Origin: an uncultured Lachnospiraceae bacterium
GTDB taxonomy: Bacteria > Bacillota > Clostridia > Lachnospirales > Lachnospiraceae
Direction: 5' to 3'
DNA: 64,000 nt
Assembly (NCBI GenBank): GCA_910585995.1
Contig: CAJUGG010000012.1
Location: 61,976 to 125,975, forward strand
The notes under the pieces are model-generated. The model had not been told where the DNA came from. It was given only the letters and a program-made list of their open reading frames with translations, and did no database searches. A program made the position numbers and the translations under genes. Below are positions 1-8,557 of this stretch, in pieces; positions within the stretch are counted from its first letter, which is position 1; every line of letters begins with the position of its first letter.

Positions 1-1599
1 GGGAGCTTTGAGGAGATCCCGATGGGCATCTTTGAAGTCAGCGAAGCGAACAGGCATCTGAAAACGCTGGAATTGAAAGCCTATGATTATATGCTCCGGT
101 TTGAAAAGAGCTTTAACGGATTTGAAACGGTGGGGAATGCGTATGCGTTTCTGGAACTGTGCTGCGGAGCCTGTGATGTGGAGCTTGCCCATACAAAAGA
201 GGAAATCGAAGCGATGCCGAATGGGGCGGAGATCCTTTCTATTTACCCGGAAAATGATATTGAGACGTACCGGGATGTGCTGTATTTCGTGGCGCAGGTG
301 CTGGGCGGCTTTTTCTGCATCAACCGTGCGGGACGCCTTGAGCTTCGCAAATACGGTACGGACGCAGTAGTAGAGATACAAGGAAAGCATCGGTTTTCCA
401 GCAGTTTCTCTGATTTTATTACGAGATATACGGCAGTCAGCTCCACCAATCTGCGGACACAGACAGCGGAATATTATGCACTTGAAACTGATGACGGGCT
501 GACTATGAATCTTGGCGTTAATCCACTCCTGCAGTTCGGTCTTGAGGAAACACGCAGGACGCTCTGCGAAAATATTTTAGCAGACCTGTCGGTCATATCT
601 TATGTCCCGTTTGATTCGTCCACGATAGGGAATCCGGCATTGGATTTGGGGGATGTGCTGACTTTTTCCGGCGGGCAGACGGATGGGACGCAGACTGCTT
701 GTATTACATCCATTGAACACCGCATCGGCGGTCGGCAGTCCATCCGGTGCGTGGGAAAGAATCCCCGGCTTGCACAGGCAAAGAGCAAGAATGACAAGAA
801 TATTTCCGGTCTGCTGAATCAGATCGAAGCGGGGAAGATCGGCATACACACCTTTACGAATGCTTCCGCTTATACAATCGCCGACAGTGATGTGCGGATC
901 ATCAGCATTGAATTTGCGTCATCGGAGGAAACCCATGTGCAGTTCTTCGGGCAAGTGCTTGTAGATGTATCTGCGGTGCAGACAGACCGGGAAGCCAGCG
1001 CAAAGGGCAGCATTGTGATACCATCTGCTTCTGCCGGGACGGGGGAAGATGCCTCTGACAGTGCGAAAACAGATACTGAAGACGGCACATCTGGCAGTGC
1101 GGAAACGGATGCAGGGACAGTCACAGTTGAAGTGGAACTTCCGGTTACATGGAAAGAGGACGGCATGGCAGAGGCCGTTGTAACCTTTGTATTCAATGAT
1201 GATGAGATACTGCTCCACCATCCGACAGAGACTTGGCACAGCGGGAAGCATATCCTCTCCCTGTATTATCCGATTGATAATGTCGTGCCGAATATTACGA
1301 ATACTTTTGAGGTGTATTTGCGGATGGCGAATGGAACGGGGAGCGTGGATACCGGGGGCTGCATCGCTGCAGTCAGCGGTCAGGCAATGGCGGCGGCAGC
1401 GGCATGGGACGGCAAAATCAATATAGAAGAGACAGCGGCAAGGTTTAGGATTGGCGGCGGTATTCAGGCGAAGGGATATGGAGAAACCGTAACAATGGAA
1501 ACGATGGAGCTGGTACAGAGAAGTTACAGTGACTATGTGGCAGGAAAATATGCCATCGGCGCATTCTGCCGCCCGGTGGTCATGGAACAGGAGGATTAA
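1..1599 (+). CDS. Phage tail/baseplate minor structural protein (5' partial)
   Basis: The reading frame is open from the first base of the window, so the true start lies upstream and at least 532 residues are present. The sequence is soluble and beta-rich, and resembles the large minor tail or tail-hub proteins of siphophages of Firmicutes. A low-complexity Ser/Thr/Ala/Asp-rich linker lies around residues 330-365 of the visible part, followed by a further beta-rich domain. It sits directly upstream of another structural gene and then the lysis cassette, the usual place for tail-tip or baseplate genes. The assignment rests on context and general character; no catalytic motif was recognised. 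Confidence 0.65.
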   Translation, partial: GSFEEIPMGIFEVSEANRHLKTLELKAYDYMLRFEKSFNGFETVGNAYAFLELCCGACDVELAHTKEEIEAMPNGAEILSIYPENDIETYRDVLYFVAQVLGGFFCINRAGRLELRKYGTDAVVEIQGKHRFSSSFSDFITRYTAVSSTNLRTQTAEYYALETDDGLTMNLGVNPLLQFGLEETRRTLCENILADLSVISYVPFDSSTIGNPALDLGDVLTFSGGQTDGTQTACITSIEHRIGGRQSIRCVGKNPRLAQAKSKNDKNISGLLNQIEAGKIGIHTFTNASAYTIADSDVRIISIEFASSEETHVQFFGQVLVDVSAVQTDREASAKGSIVIPSASAGTGEDASDSAKTDTEDGTSGSAETDAGTVTVEVELPVTWKEDGMAEAVVTFVFNDDEILLHHPTETWHSGKHILSLYYPIDNVVPNITNTFEVYLRMANGTGSVDTGGCIAAVSGQAMAAAAAWDGKINIEETAARFRIGGGIQAKGYGETVTMETMELVQRSYSDYVAGKYAIGAFCRPVVMEQED

Positions 1600-1600
1600 A

Positions 1601-2998
1601 ATGAGATTAAAAGGGACGATGGTCGTGGAACTGACGGATGTGAATACTTCTGAGGTAGAGACCATCACGGAAGAAAATATGGTGACGAATGCAGTCAATA
1701 ATATCCTCGGTTTAAATCCGATGGGGATTTTTTATAAGGCGACAGGGGAGTATGACGATGCAATCATGTGGAATGGCAACCTGTTCCCAATCTGCCCGAA
1801 CATGATCGGCGGCATCCTGCTTTTCCCGAAGGCACTGGAAGAGAATGCGGATAACATTTATACCCTATCAGATAACCTTCCAGTGGCGTATGCTTCCAAT
1901 AATGTGAATTCCACGGCGAATACGGCGCGGGGCAGTCTGAATCTGACAGAGAGCAAGGCTCTGGAGAATGGGTACAAATTCGTATGGGAGTTTACGCCGA
2001 GTCAGGGGAATGGGACGATAGCGGCAATCGCCCTGACGAGCGCAAAAGGCGGGGAAAACGGGTACGGCAGCCTTGTAGGGGATGCCAGCGCATTTCTGCA
2101 GTTAAAGGTGGCGGATATCGGGGACGTTCCAAAGGCGAAGCAGATGGTGCTGTTTGAAACGGTGGAGGTGGATTTTGAGAACAATCTGCTGTATTCCATT
2201 ACAGCGGAAGATTCCAGTGTGCGGATCAGGAAAATACGGATTCCAATCTTCAACATCGGATTGAATGAGAAGCTGGATGATTCTACCTATACTGTTCTGG
2301 AAGATAAGGTGCTGACCACAGAGACATTTTATTTTCTTGGGAGCTACACACTTTACGGGGAATTTATGGACGGTCAGGACGGGTACTGGTATGGTTTTTC
2401 CAATGAGGGGAATTCCTCCGGCAATGCCACGATGCTGTGGATTAAGATTTCTAAAACAGACTATTCCTTCACGGAAGGGGAGTGGACGCTGTCCAATGCA
2501 AAGCTGATGGATGTGGGGAACAGGGACGGAAGCACCACCTATCCAGAGCGGGTTGTCAAATGCTGTGTGAGGAATGGATACCTGTATGTTCTCGCCTACA
2601 ATAAGAAGGGTATCTACCGGATCAACCTTTCCAATCAGGCGGATGTCGCGCTGATTGAATTCGGCTTTACTTCCAAGTGGAAACCGCTGTGCGATGCAGG
2701 CTCCTGTGAGGTATATATGACTTTGGTCGGGGATCTGATCGTAGCCGGTGATTTCCAGATTACTGCGGCGGATGAAGTCATCCATACGCAGGGCAGCGTT
2801 AGGCTGAACGATGCGGCAACGCCGTTATTCCAGTATAAGCATTTCCTGTTCGGATGGGGCGGCAGCTACGGAAGCGAATTTCGGACAGCATATCTTCTGA
2901 CGCCGTACCTCGCTTCCATCAATAACCTTTCCACGGCGGTGGTCAAAACGGTTGATAAGACGATGAAGATCACTTATACGCTGACGGAGGAAGCATAA
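1601..2998 (+). CDS. Phage structural protein, probably tail-tip or receptor-binding
   Basis: The 465-residue frame starts at an ATG one base after the previous stop, behind an AGGAGG site. A further upstream in-frame ATG at 1529 would overlap the preceding gene by 70 bases and lacks a comparable site, so it was not used. The protein has no signal peptide or membrane segment and is rich in short beta-strand stretches with aromatic and Gly residues, as in propeller-like or appendage proteins. It is the last gene before a terminator and the lysis module. The role in host recognition is inference from position; I do not recognise a named family. Confidence 0.6.
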   Translation: MRLKGTMVVELTDVNTSEVETITEENMVTNAVNNILGLNPMGIFYKATGEYDDAIMWNGNLFPICPNMIGGILLFPKALEENADNIYTLSDNLPVAYASNNVNSTANTARGSLNLTESKALENGYKFVWEFTPSQGNGTIAAIALTSAKGGENGYGSLVGDASAFLQLKVADIGDVPKAKQMVLFETVEVDFENNLLYSITAEDSSVRIRKIRIPIFNIGLNEKLDDSTYTVLEDKVLTTETFYFLGSYTLYGEFMDGQDGYWYGFSNEGNSSGNATMLWIKISKTDYSFTEGEWTLSNAKLMDVGNRDGSTTYPERVVKCCVRNGYLYVLAYNKKGIYRINLSNQADVALIEFGFTSKWKPLCDAGSCEVYMTLVGDLIVAGDFQITAADEVIHTQGSVRLNDAATPLFQYKHFLFGWGGSYGSEFRTAYLLTPYLASINNLSTAVVKTVDKTMKITYTLTEEA

Positions 2999-3001
2999 AA
3001 A

Positions 3002-3030
3002 GCAGGGGAGAGCTGTCCCCTGCAAAAATA
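3002..3030 (+). terminator. Terminator after the phage structural genes
   Basis: The 8-bp perfect stem GCAGGGGA/TCCCCTGC with a 6-base loop begins 4 bases after the stop of the upstream gene and is followed by an A-rich stretch with few T. It probably ends the late structural transcript. It could also serve the convergent SymE-like gene, since on the minus strand the following bases are T-rich upstream of the stem. Confidence 0.6.
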
Positions 3031-3058
3031 GAAGGTTATGGAGTTATATGGCGGGCGG

Positions 3059-3418
3059 TTACTTGGATTTTTTAGACTTCCTGCCGGAAGAAGAATACGG
3101 GGAGTTGGATTCTGCAACTTGGGAAAGTTCAGAGGAGAGACCCGCATAGGCGGCAAGACCAGATTGTACCTGTTTCAGTTCTGCAGATTTTCGGTCAAGC
3201 TCGGCTTTCAATTCCTGCTGTTTTCGTTCCGCTGTTTCGTCCGCAGTCAGCGGGCGGATGCGGATAGAGCCTTTCTCGAATTCCACCTTGAGGAGCGTGC
3301 CGATGGCAAAGCCAAGCTCCTCAAGCCATTTCCCCTCCATCTGGATTTTCGGGACGGAAGTATACGAGTATTTGTTGTAGCGGCTGGTGTAAGCCACTTT
3401 TAAGTTTTTTGTCTGCAT
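3059..3418 (-). CDS. SymE-like toxin-family protein carried by the prophage
   Basis: This 119-residue protein runs against the surrounding late genes. Residues 10-55 match the SymE/AbrB-like fold: an S-R-Y-x-x-Y-x-x-V-P-x-I start, then G-K-W-L-E-E-L-G-F and a short strand ending in G-S-I-R-I. In Escherichia coli SymE is an SOS-induced toxin silenced by the antisense RNA SymR, and many phages carry relatives of unknown role. Here the domain is followed by a charged, probably coiled-coil tail (about residues 60-95) and a Ser/Lys-rich end. A good AAAGGAG site precedes the ATG. As a lone reverse-strand gene between tail and lysis genes it looks like a moron. Family membership is likely; toxicity is not shown. 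Confidence 0.75.
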   Translation of the reverse strand: MQTKNLKVAYTSRYNKYSYTSVPKIQMEGKWLEELGFAIGTLLKVEFEKGSIRIRPLTADETAERKQQELKAELDRKSAELKQVQSGLAAYAGLSSELSQVAESNSPYSSSGRKSKKSK

Positions 3419-3473
3419 AAAATGTCTCCTTTCTTTGCTGCCCTTTGGGTGGCGTTTTTGGTAGTGTTATTAA

Positions 3474-3486
3474 TCACTCTAAACGA
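3474..3486 (-). promoter_or_regulatory. 13-bp motif upstream of the SymE-like gene, copy 1
   Basis: CGTTTAGAGTGAT reads toward the SymE-like gene, its start 68 bases before the ATG. The same 13 bases occur exactly at 5661-5673 upstream of the first serine recombinase, also reading toward the gene. The pair suggests a shared operator or promoter element; no clear -35/-10 pair was found around it. Confidence 0.4.
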
Positions 3487-3575
3487 AGGAAATAGCAAGC
3501 AGATCAGAGAGAAAAACCCAACAAAGATGTAAAGGAAAATTTGTATAAAAAGACATTGGTATTTTCATGGGAATC

Positions 3576-3605
3576 AGCGGTTGTTTTCGGGCAGCCGCTT
3601 TTTTC
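3576..3605 (+). terminator. Terminator-like hairpin just upstream of holin
   Basis: AGCGGTTG and CAGCCGCT form a stem with an 8-base loop followed by six T. It points rightward, yet no rightward gene ends here; the nearest gene on the left runs leftward. It could stop read-through into the lysis genes, or end a short rightward RNA antisense to the 5' end of the SymE-like gene. Confidence 0.6.
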
Positions 3606-3636
3606 ATACAAAAAATCATTTTAAGGAGGTTTCGCT

Positions 3637-4065
3637 ATGAAAGAATTTTGGAACACAATCCAGCTCATTTTTGCAGCCATCGGAGGGTGGCTCGGCTACT
3701 TCTTGGGCGGCTGTGACGGCTTGCTGTATGCGCTCATCGCATTTGCCGTGGTTGATTATATCACGGGCGTGATGTGCGCGGTGGCGGACAAGAAGCTGTC
3801 CAGCGAGGTGGGATTTAAGGGCATCTGCCGGAAGGTGCTGATCTTCCTGCTTGTGGGGATTGCCAACATCCTCGATGTGCAGGTTATTGGAACAGGGAGC
3901 GTGCTGCGTACTGCAGTCATCTTTTTCTATATTTCCAATGAGGGCGTGAGCCTTTTGGAGAATGCGGCGCACTTGGGGCTTCCCATCCCGGAGAAAATGA
4001 AGGCAGTGCTGGAGCAGCTCCATGACCGGGCAGAAACAGGAAACAGCGATAAGGAGGACGAGTGA
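3637..4065 (+). CDS. Phage holin (toxin-secretion/lysis holin family)
   Basis: The 142-residue protein has several hydrophobic helices (about residues 6-28, 30-50, 66-82 and 90-108) and a charged Asp/Glu/Lys tail. It carries the D-Y-I-T-G signature and the K-G-I-C-R-K-V-L loop typical of phage holin family 4. Holins form membrane lesions that give the endolysin access to the cell wall at the end of the lytic cycle. An AAGGAGG site lies 7 bases before the ATG. It overlaps the ribosome-binding region of the endolysin gene directly downstream, making a standard lysis cassette. Confidence 0.92.
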   Translation: MKEFWNTIQLIFAAIGGWLGYFLGGCDGLLYALIAFAVVDYITGVMCAVADKKLSSEVGFKGICRKVLIFLLVGIANILDVQVIGTGSVLRTAVIFFYISNEGVSLLENAAHLGLPIPEKMKAVLEQLHDRAETGNSDKEDE

Positions 4066-4067
4066 TC

Positions 4068-5555
4068 ATGAAACTGGTAGAATCCATCTTGACAAAAAAT
4101 CCCTGCTACACGGCAGGGAGAAAAATTACGGTAAAGGGGCTGATGCTCCATTCTGTCGGGTGCCCGCAGCCGAAGGCATCCGTTTTTATTAACTCGTGGA
4201 ATTCGGAGTCTTACACAAGCGCCTGTGTCCACGGCTTCATTGACGGGAATGACGGCACGGTGTACCAGACGCTCCCGTGGAACCACAGGGGATGGCATTG
4301 CGGTTCCGGCAGCAATGGAAGCGGCAACAATACCCATATCGGAGTGGAGATGTGCGAGCCTGCGTGTATCAAGTACACGTCAGGCTCAAACTTTACCTGT
4401 TCCGATACCGCCACGGCGAAGGCGGTGGCAAAGAGGACTTATGAGGCGGCGGTGGAGCTGTTTGCCATGCTGTGCAAGCAGTATGGTTTGAACCCCACTG
4501 CGGATGGCGTCATCATCAGCCACAAGGAAGGTCACAGCCGGGGCATTGCCTCCAACCACGGCGATCCGGAGCATCTCTGGACGCAGCTTGGGCTTTCTTA
4601 TACGATGGACACCTTCCGTGCGGCGGTCAAGGCAGCGATGGACAGTGCGGATTCGATTACAGGAATTCAGGCTTCTGTATTTGCAAGTCTTTCTGAAAAG
4701 GAAGTGATTGCGAAAGCAGGAGCCTTATTTACTGCCGACATGAAGCAGAGCGGCATCCTTGCCAGTGTATCTTTTGCACAGTTTATCTTGGAGTCTGGCT
4801 ATGGAAAGAGCGAACTGGCGCAGAATGCCAATAATGTGTTCGGCATGAAGAAGTCGCTTTCCGGCAACACATGGGAAGGAACGGTGTGGGATGGCGTTTC
4901 CATCTACACAAAGAAAACGCAGGAATATGAGAATGGCGCTTATGTGACGGTAACTGCAGACTTCCGTAAATACCCGTCCGTAGAGAAGTCCATTGCCGAC
5001 CATTCCGCATATCTGCTTGGGGCTAAGAATGGCAGCAAGCTGCGGTATGAAGGTTTGAAAGGCTGTACGGATTATAAAAATGCGGCACAGATCATCAAGG
5101 ACGGCGGGTATGCCACCGCACCGGATTATGTGGAGAAGCTCTGTTCCATTATTGAGCGTTGGAATCTGACACAGTACGATGCGGCAGGGGAGGAAGAAGT
5201 CTGGTACCGTGTCAGAAAGACATGGGACGACAAATCTTCGCAGAAAGGTGCATTTCACAGTCTGGAAAATGCGAAAAAATGTGCTGATGCCAATGATGGA
5301 TATTTTGTTTTTGACGAGAATGGTACAGTCATTTATCCGGAAGCGGTGGCAGCAAAAGTTCCTTATACGGTCAGGGTTGAAATTTCCGACCTCAATATCC
5401 GTAAGGGACCGGGGACGGATTATGCCCGTGTGAAATATATTCCTGTCGGCGTCTACACCATTGTGGAAGAAGCGGACGGAAAAGGGGCTTCCAAATGGGG
5501 CAGGTTAAAAAGCGGAATCGGCTGGATTTCGCTGGATCATGTAGTGAAGTGTTAA
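4068..5555 (+). CDS. Phage endolysin: amidase plus glucosaminidase plus SH3
   Basis: This 495-residue modular lysin opens with an N-acetylmuramoyl-L-alanine amidase of the zinc-dependent Amidase_2/PGRP type (about residues 20-180; H in LMLHSVG, later H-I-G-V-E-M and S-H-K-E-G-H). A glucosaminidase-like domain follows (about 205-370; A-Q-F-I-L-E-S-G-Y-G-K-S and N-N-V-F-G-M-K). The C-terminus has a short linker domain and a bacterial SH3 fold (about 430-495; L-N-I-R-K-G-P-G). A GTG two codons upstream is possible, but the AAGGAGG at 4051-4057 has better spacing to this ATG. It would cut glycan-peptide and glycan bonds after holin action. Confidence 0.92.
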   Translation: MKLVESILTKNPCYTAGRKITVKGLMLHSVGCPQPKASVFINSWNSESYTSACVHGFIDGNDGTVYQTLPWNHRGWHCGSGSNGSGNNTHIGVEMCEPACIKYTSGSNFTCSDTATAKAVAKRTYEAAVELFAMLCKQYGLNPTADGVIISHKEGHSRGIASNHGDPEHLWTQLGLSYTMDTFRAAVKAAMDSADSITGIQASVFASLSEKEVIAKAGALFTADMKQSGILASVSFAQFILESGYGKSELAQNANNVFGMKKSLSGNTWEGTVWDGVSIYTKKTQEYENGAYVTVTADFRKYPSVEKSIADHSAYLLGAKNGSKLRYEGLKGCTDYKNAAQIIKDGGYATAPDYVEKLCSIIERWNLTQYDAAGEEEVWYRVRKTWDDKSSQKGAFHSLENAKKCADANDGYFVFDENGTVIYPEAVAAKVPYTVRVEISDLNIRKGPGTDYARVKYIPVGVYTIVEEADGKGASKWGRLKSGIGWISLDHVVKC

Positions 5556-5561
5556 GCGGTC

Positions 5562-5600
5562 AGGCTGGCGGTTTTTCGGGACTGTCAGCCTTTCTTTTTT
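5562..5600 (+). terminator. Terminator after endolysin
   Basis: AGGCTGGC and GTCAGCCT pair (one G-U) around a 14-base loop and are followed by a T-rich run. It starts 7 bases after the endolysin stop and probably ends the late transcript. Confidence 0.6.
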
Positions 5601-5660
5601 CAGCCTTTTGCCAAGCAAAGAAAGATGAAAGGTGTGGCAGAAAAGACTTGCTATTCTTGG

Positions 5661-5673
5661 CGTTTAGAGTGAT
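5661..5673 (+). promoter_or_regulatory. 13-bp motif upstream of first serine recombinase, copy 2
   Basis: CGTTTAGAGTGAT is an exact copy, on the opposite strand, of the motif at 3474-3486. It begins 48 bases before the GTG start of the recombinase gene. Together the two form an inverted pair enclosing holin and endolysin. Confidence 0.4.
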
Positions 5674-5708
5674 AGATAGACACAACAAAAACGGAAGGAG
5701 GAAAGGCT

Positions 5709-7214
5709 GTGAAAATCGAAATAAGAGAAGGGCGGCAGTCGCAGGAGAGAAAATTAAGAGTATGTGCTTACTGCAGGGTATCTACAGATGCAGACGAACA
5801 GGAAAATTCGTTGGAAAACCAGATACAGCATTATGAGAAAGTCATCAAAGCCAATCCTGATTATGAGTATGTTGGTGTTTACAGTGACTTTGCCATATCG
5901 GGATTTAAGGATAAGCGTCCCGGCTTCCAGTCCATGCTTGCTGATGCAAAGGCTGGGAAAATAGATTTAATCTTAACAAAATCGGTATCAAGGTTTGCAA
6001 GGAACACCGCCATAGTTCTGGAGGCTACGAGGGAGCTGAAGGAGCGTAATGTCGGTGTTTTTTTCGAACTTCAGAATATCAATACCCTTTCCGGGGAAGG
6101 GGAGCTTATGCTGACCATCCTCGCGGCTTTCGCACAGGCAGAGAGCGAAAGCGGAAGCGAAGGGGCAAAGATGGTATACCGCAGGAAATATGAGCAGGGG
6201 ATTCCAGTGCAGTATTTGGAACGCTCCTTCGGCTATACCAAAGACAGCGATGGCAATTTCATACCGGATGAGAAAGAGATGGTATGGGTAAAGAAAATGT
6301 TTCAGATGGCGGCGGAGGGTTACACTCCGGCAGCAATCAAACGGTTTTTGAATGATAAAGGCGTTCTGACTGTCGGCGGTGCAAAGTGGATTGATTCCAC
6401 AGTAATACGCATTTTGGAAAGTGAAATCTACAAAGGCGATTACATCATGCATAAATATTATGTGAATGAGGAACGGAAGCTGGTGCGAAACCGTGGGGAA
6501 GTGGATGCGTGGTATATCCAAAATGACCATAAGCCGATTGTTTCGGAAGCCTTGTGGCAGAGGGCACAGGATGCGATTGGGAGGAAGCGGGAGTATCTTG
6601 CCACAGTTTCGGTCATTGAAGATTTTACGGAAGAAAATTATCCCTATATGAATAAGATTTTCTGCGCCAAATGCGGTTACCCATTACAGAAGCGGATTTA
6701 CAGCAATGGCAACAGACTGAACTGGGGATGTACGGGGACAAAGAGATTTGGAAAAGAATTCTGCGAAGGCGTCAATATCCCGGATGGGGTGTTGAGGGAA
6801 GCGTGGAGATTCGAGGAAAATATGTATATTGCAGAAAAACCGACAGATAAGGGCATAAAAGAATTTACCTATCTGAAAGAGTCTTCGTGGAAGCGGAGGC
6901 ATAAGAAGAAAATACCGGGGAAGGCAGTACCCGATAATACAGAAGAAAATTATCCATACAAAAACCAGTTATTCTGCGGATTATGCGGCAGCCGATTGGT
7001 AAGGCATTATAATCCCAAGAATAAAAAAGTATTCTGGATTTGCAATCGGAGCAAGCGGAAAGGAAAAGAATCATGCACAGGCGTAAGGGTGCCGGATTCG
7101 GTTATCCGGGCATGGGGAGATATTAAAAGCAATATTTATATTGAAGGGAAGGTAGACAGGAATGGCAAGAAGCGTTACAGTTATTCCGGCAAAAAGCCGA
7201 CAGAAAGCGAATAA
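5709..7214 (+). CDS. Serine recombinase with a duplicated zinc-ribbon region
   Basis: This 501-residue site-specific recombinase starts at GTG behind a GGAAGGAGG site. The N-terminal resolvase domain shows the catalytic serine in Y-C-R-V-S-T-D (about residue 25), the S-L-E-N-Q motif, and D-L-I-L-T-K-S-V-S-R-F-A-R-N with the active-site arginines. A recombinase DNA-binding domain spans about 175-290. Unusually, the C-terminal zinc ribbon occurs twice: E-E-N-Y-P-Y-x-N-x-x-F-C-x-x-C-G is found near residue 305 and again near residue 415, each with its own second Cys pair and a following V-P/I-P-D-x-V/G-x-R tail. It overlaps the next recombinase gene by 53 bases and probably acts with it in prophage integration or excision. 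Confidence 0.9.
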   Translation: MKIEIREGRQSQERKLRVCAYCRVSTDADEQENSLENQIQHYEKVIKANPDYEYVGVYSDFAISGFKDKRPGFQSMLADAKAGKIDLILTKSVSRFARNTAIVLEATRELKERNVGVFFELQNINTLSGEGELMLTILAAFAQAESESGSEGAKMVYRRKYEQGIPVQYLERSFGYTKDSDGNFIPDEKEMVWVKKMFQMAAEGYTPAAIKRFLNDKGVLTVGGAKWIDSTVIRILESEIYKGDYIMHKYYVNEERKLVRNRGEVDAWYIQNDHKPIVSEALWQRAQDAIGRKREYLATVSVIEDFTEENYPYMNKIFCAKCGYPLQKRIYSNGNRLNWGCTGTKRFGKEFCEGVNIPDGVLREAWRFEENMYIAEKPTDKGIKEFTYLKESSWKRRHKKKIPGKAVPDNTEENYPYKNQLFCGLCGSRLVRHYNPKNKKVFWICNRSKRKGKESCTGVRVPDSVIRAWGDIKSNIYIEGKVDRNGKKRYSYSGKKPTESE

Positions 7215-8553
7215 GAGTGTCCCGCAGGAAAAGAAACTGAGGGTGGCGGCATACTGCCGGGTATCGACCGATCAGGAAGACCAGCTCCACAGTTTTGAAG
7301 CACAGGTGGAATATTACACAAAATACATCAACGAACACGCCAATTATGAAATGGCTGGCATATACGCCGACGAGGGTATTTCCGGCACCAATACGAAGAA
7401 AAGGCAGCAGTTCAGGAAAATGATCGCAGACTGCGAAGCAGGGAAGATTGACCTTGTCATTACGAAATCCATCAGCCGATTCGCAAGGAATACGCAGGAC
7501 TGCCTGATGTATTCAAGGAAGCTGAAGAATTTGAATATTGGCATCATTTTTGAAAAGGAGCATATTAACACGCTGGATTCTACGGGGGAGCTTCTGTTTA
7601 CCATTTTAAGTTCCCTTGCACAGGATGAGTCGAGGAACATTTCAGAGAACTGCAAATGGGGCATTCGCACCAAGTTCAAGAACGGCGAGCTGCATCTAAA
7701 TACTTATAAGTTTTTGGGATATGACAAAGACGAGAATGGGAAACTCGTAATCAATGAAGAACAGGCGGCTACGGTCAGGCGGATTTATAATGAATTTTTG
7801 TGGGGCATGAATCCGGCGCAGATTGCAAAAGGATTAGAGGACGAAGAAGTGCCGGGATGTTTGGGGCAGACGAGGTGGTATCCTTCCACGGTGGTCGGCA
7901 TTTTAAAGCAGGAAAAGCATATGGGAGATGCCCTTCTCCAGAAAACGTATACAGCGGATTTCCTTACGAAGCGTCAGGTAAAAAACAATGGCGAGATTAC
8001 GCAGGTTTATGTAAAAGACAGCCATGAGGGGATTATTGATAAGGAAACATGGAATGCGGTGCAGGAAGAATTTGAACGGAGAGAAAAATTTATGGCAGAT
8101 CATGGGCTGGATCATTACAGTTACGGTGCGGAGTGTATGCCATTTTCTGTAAGGGCGTTTTGTGGGGAGTGCGGTCATTTATACACGAGGCATTCTTGGA
8201 AATCCAGAGGAGTGGTGCAGTGGCAGTGCAAAAACCACCGCAAAGATGGGAAAGTGAACTGCAAAAATGCCCATGTAGATAATGCCGATTTGGAAAAAGG
8301 CTTCATTAAGGCATTCAATAAGCTGTGTGAGAACAGGGGGAAATATATTGCAAGATGGATGGAACAGGCAGAGAATGGTACTCCGCTTGAAAAAATACGG
8401 GCAGGGCAGATGATGGAGATTACGGAGAAAGAACCATTAAAGCAATTTGTCCCTGAAATGGCACAGCTTGTCATCCAAGAGATAACCATTTTAGGGGCAA
8501 AAAAATATGAATTCATTTTTATGGAGGGGAGTAAGGTCAGGGTTTCCGTATAA
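7162..8553 (+). CDS. Serine recombinase, second of a tandem pair
   Basis: This 463-residue recombinase begins inside the 3' end of the preceding recombinase gene, behind GGGAAGG. The catalytic motif Y-C-R-V-S-T-D lies near residue 34, and D-L-V-I-T-K-S-I-S-R-F-A-R-N near 105. A recombinase domain (about 180-285) and one zinc ribbon (F-C-G-E-C-G, then C-K-N-H-x-x-x-G-K-V-N-C) follow. The tail ends in a short beta-rich segment. Tandem co-directional serine recombinases often work as a pair in clostridial mobile elements. Which of the three recombinases here recognises comEC cannot be told from sequence alone. Confidence 0.9.
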   Translation: MARSVTVIPAKSRQKANKSVPQEKKLRVAAYCRVSTDQEDQLHSFEAQVEYYTKYINEHANYEMAGIYADEGISGTNTKKRQQFRKMIADCEAGKIDLVITKSISRFARNTQDCLMYSRKLKNLNIGIIFEKEHINTLDSTGELLFTILSSLAQDESRNISENCKWGIRTKFKNGELHLNTYKFLGYDKDENGKLVINEEQAATVRRIYNEFLWGMNPAQIAKGLEDEEVPGCLGQTRWYPSTVVGILKQEKHMGDALLQKTYTADFLTKRQVKNNGEITQVYVKDSHEGIIDKETWNAVQEEFERREKFMADHGLDHYSYGAECMPFSVRAFCGECGHLYTRHSWKSRGVVQWQCKNHRKDGKVNCKNAHVDNADLEKGFIKAFNKLCENRGKYIARWMEQAENGTPLEKIRAGQMMEITEKEPLKQFVPEMAQLVIQEITILGAKKYEFIFMEGSKVRVSV

Positions 8554-8557
8554 CGGA

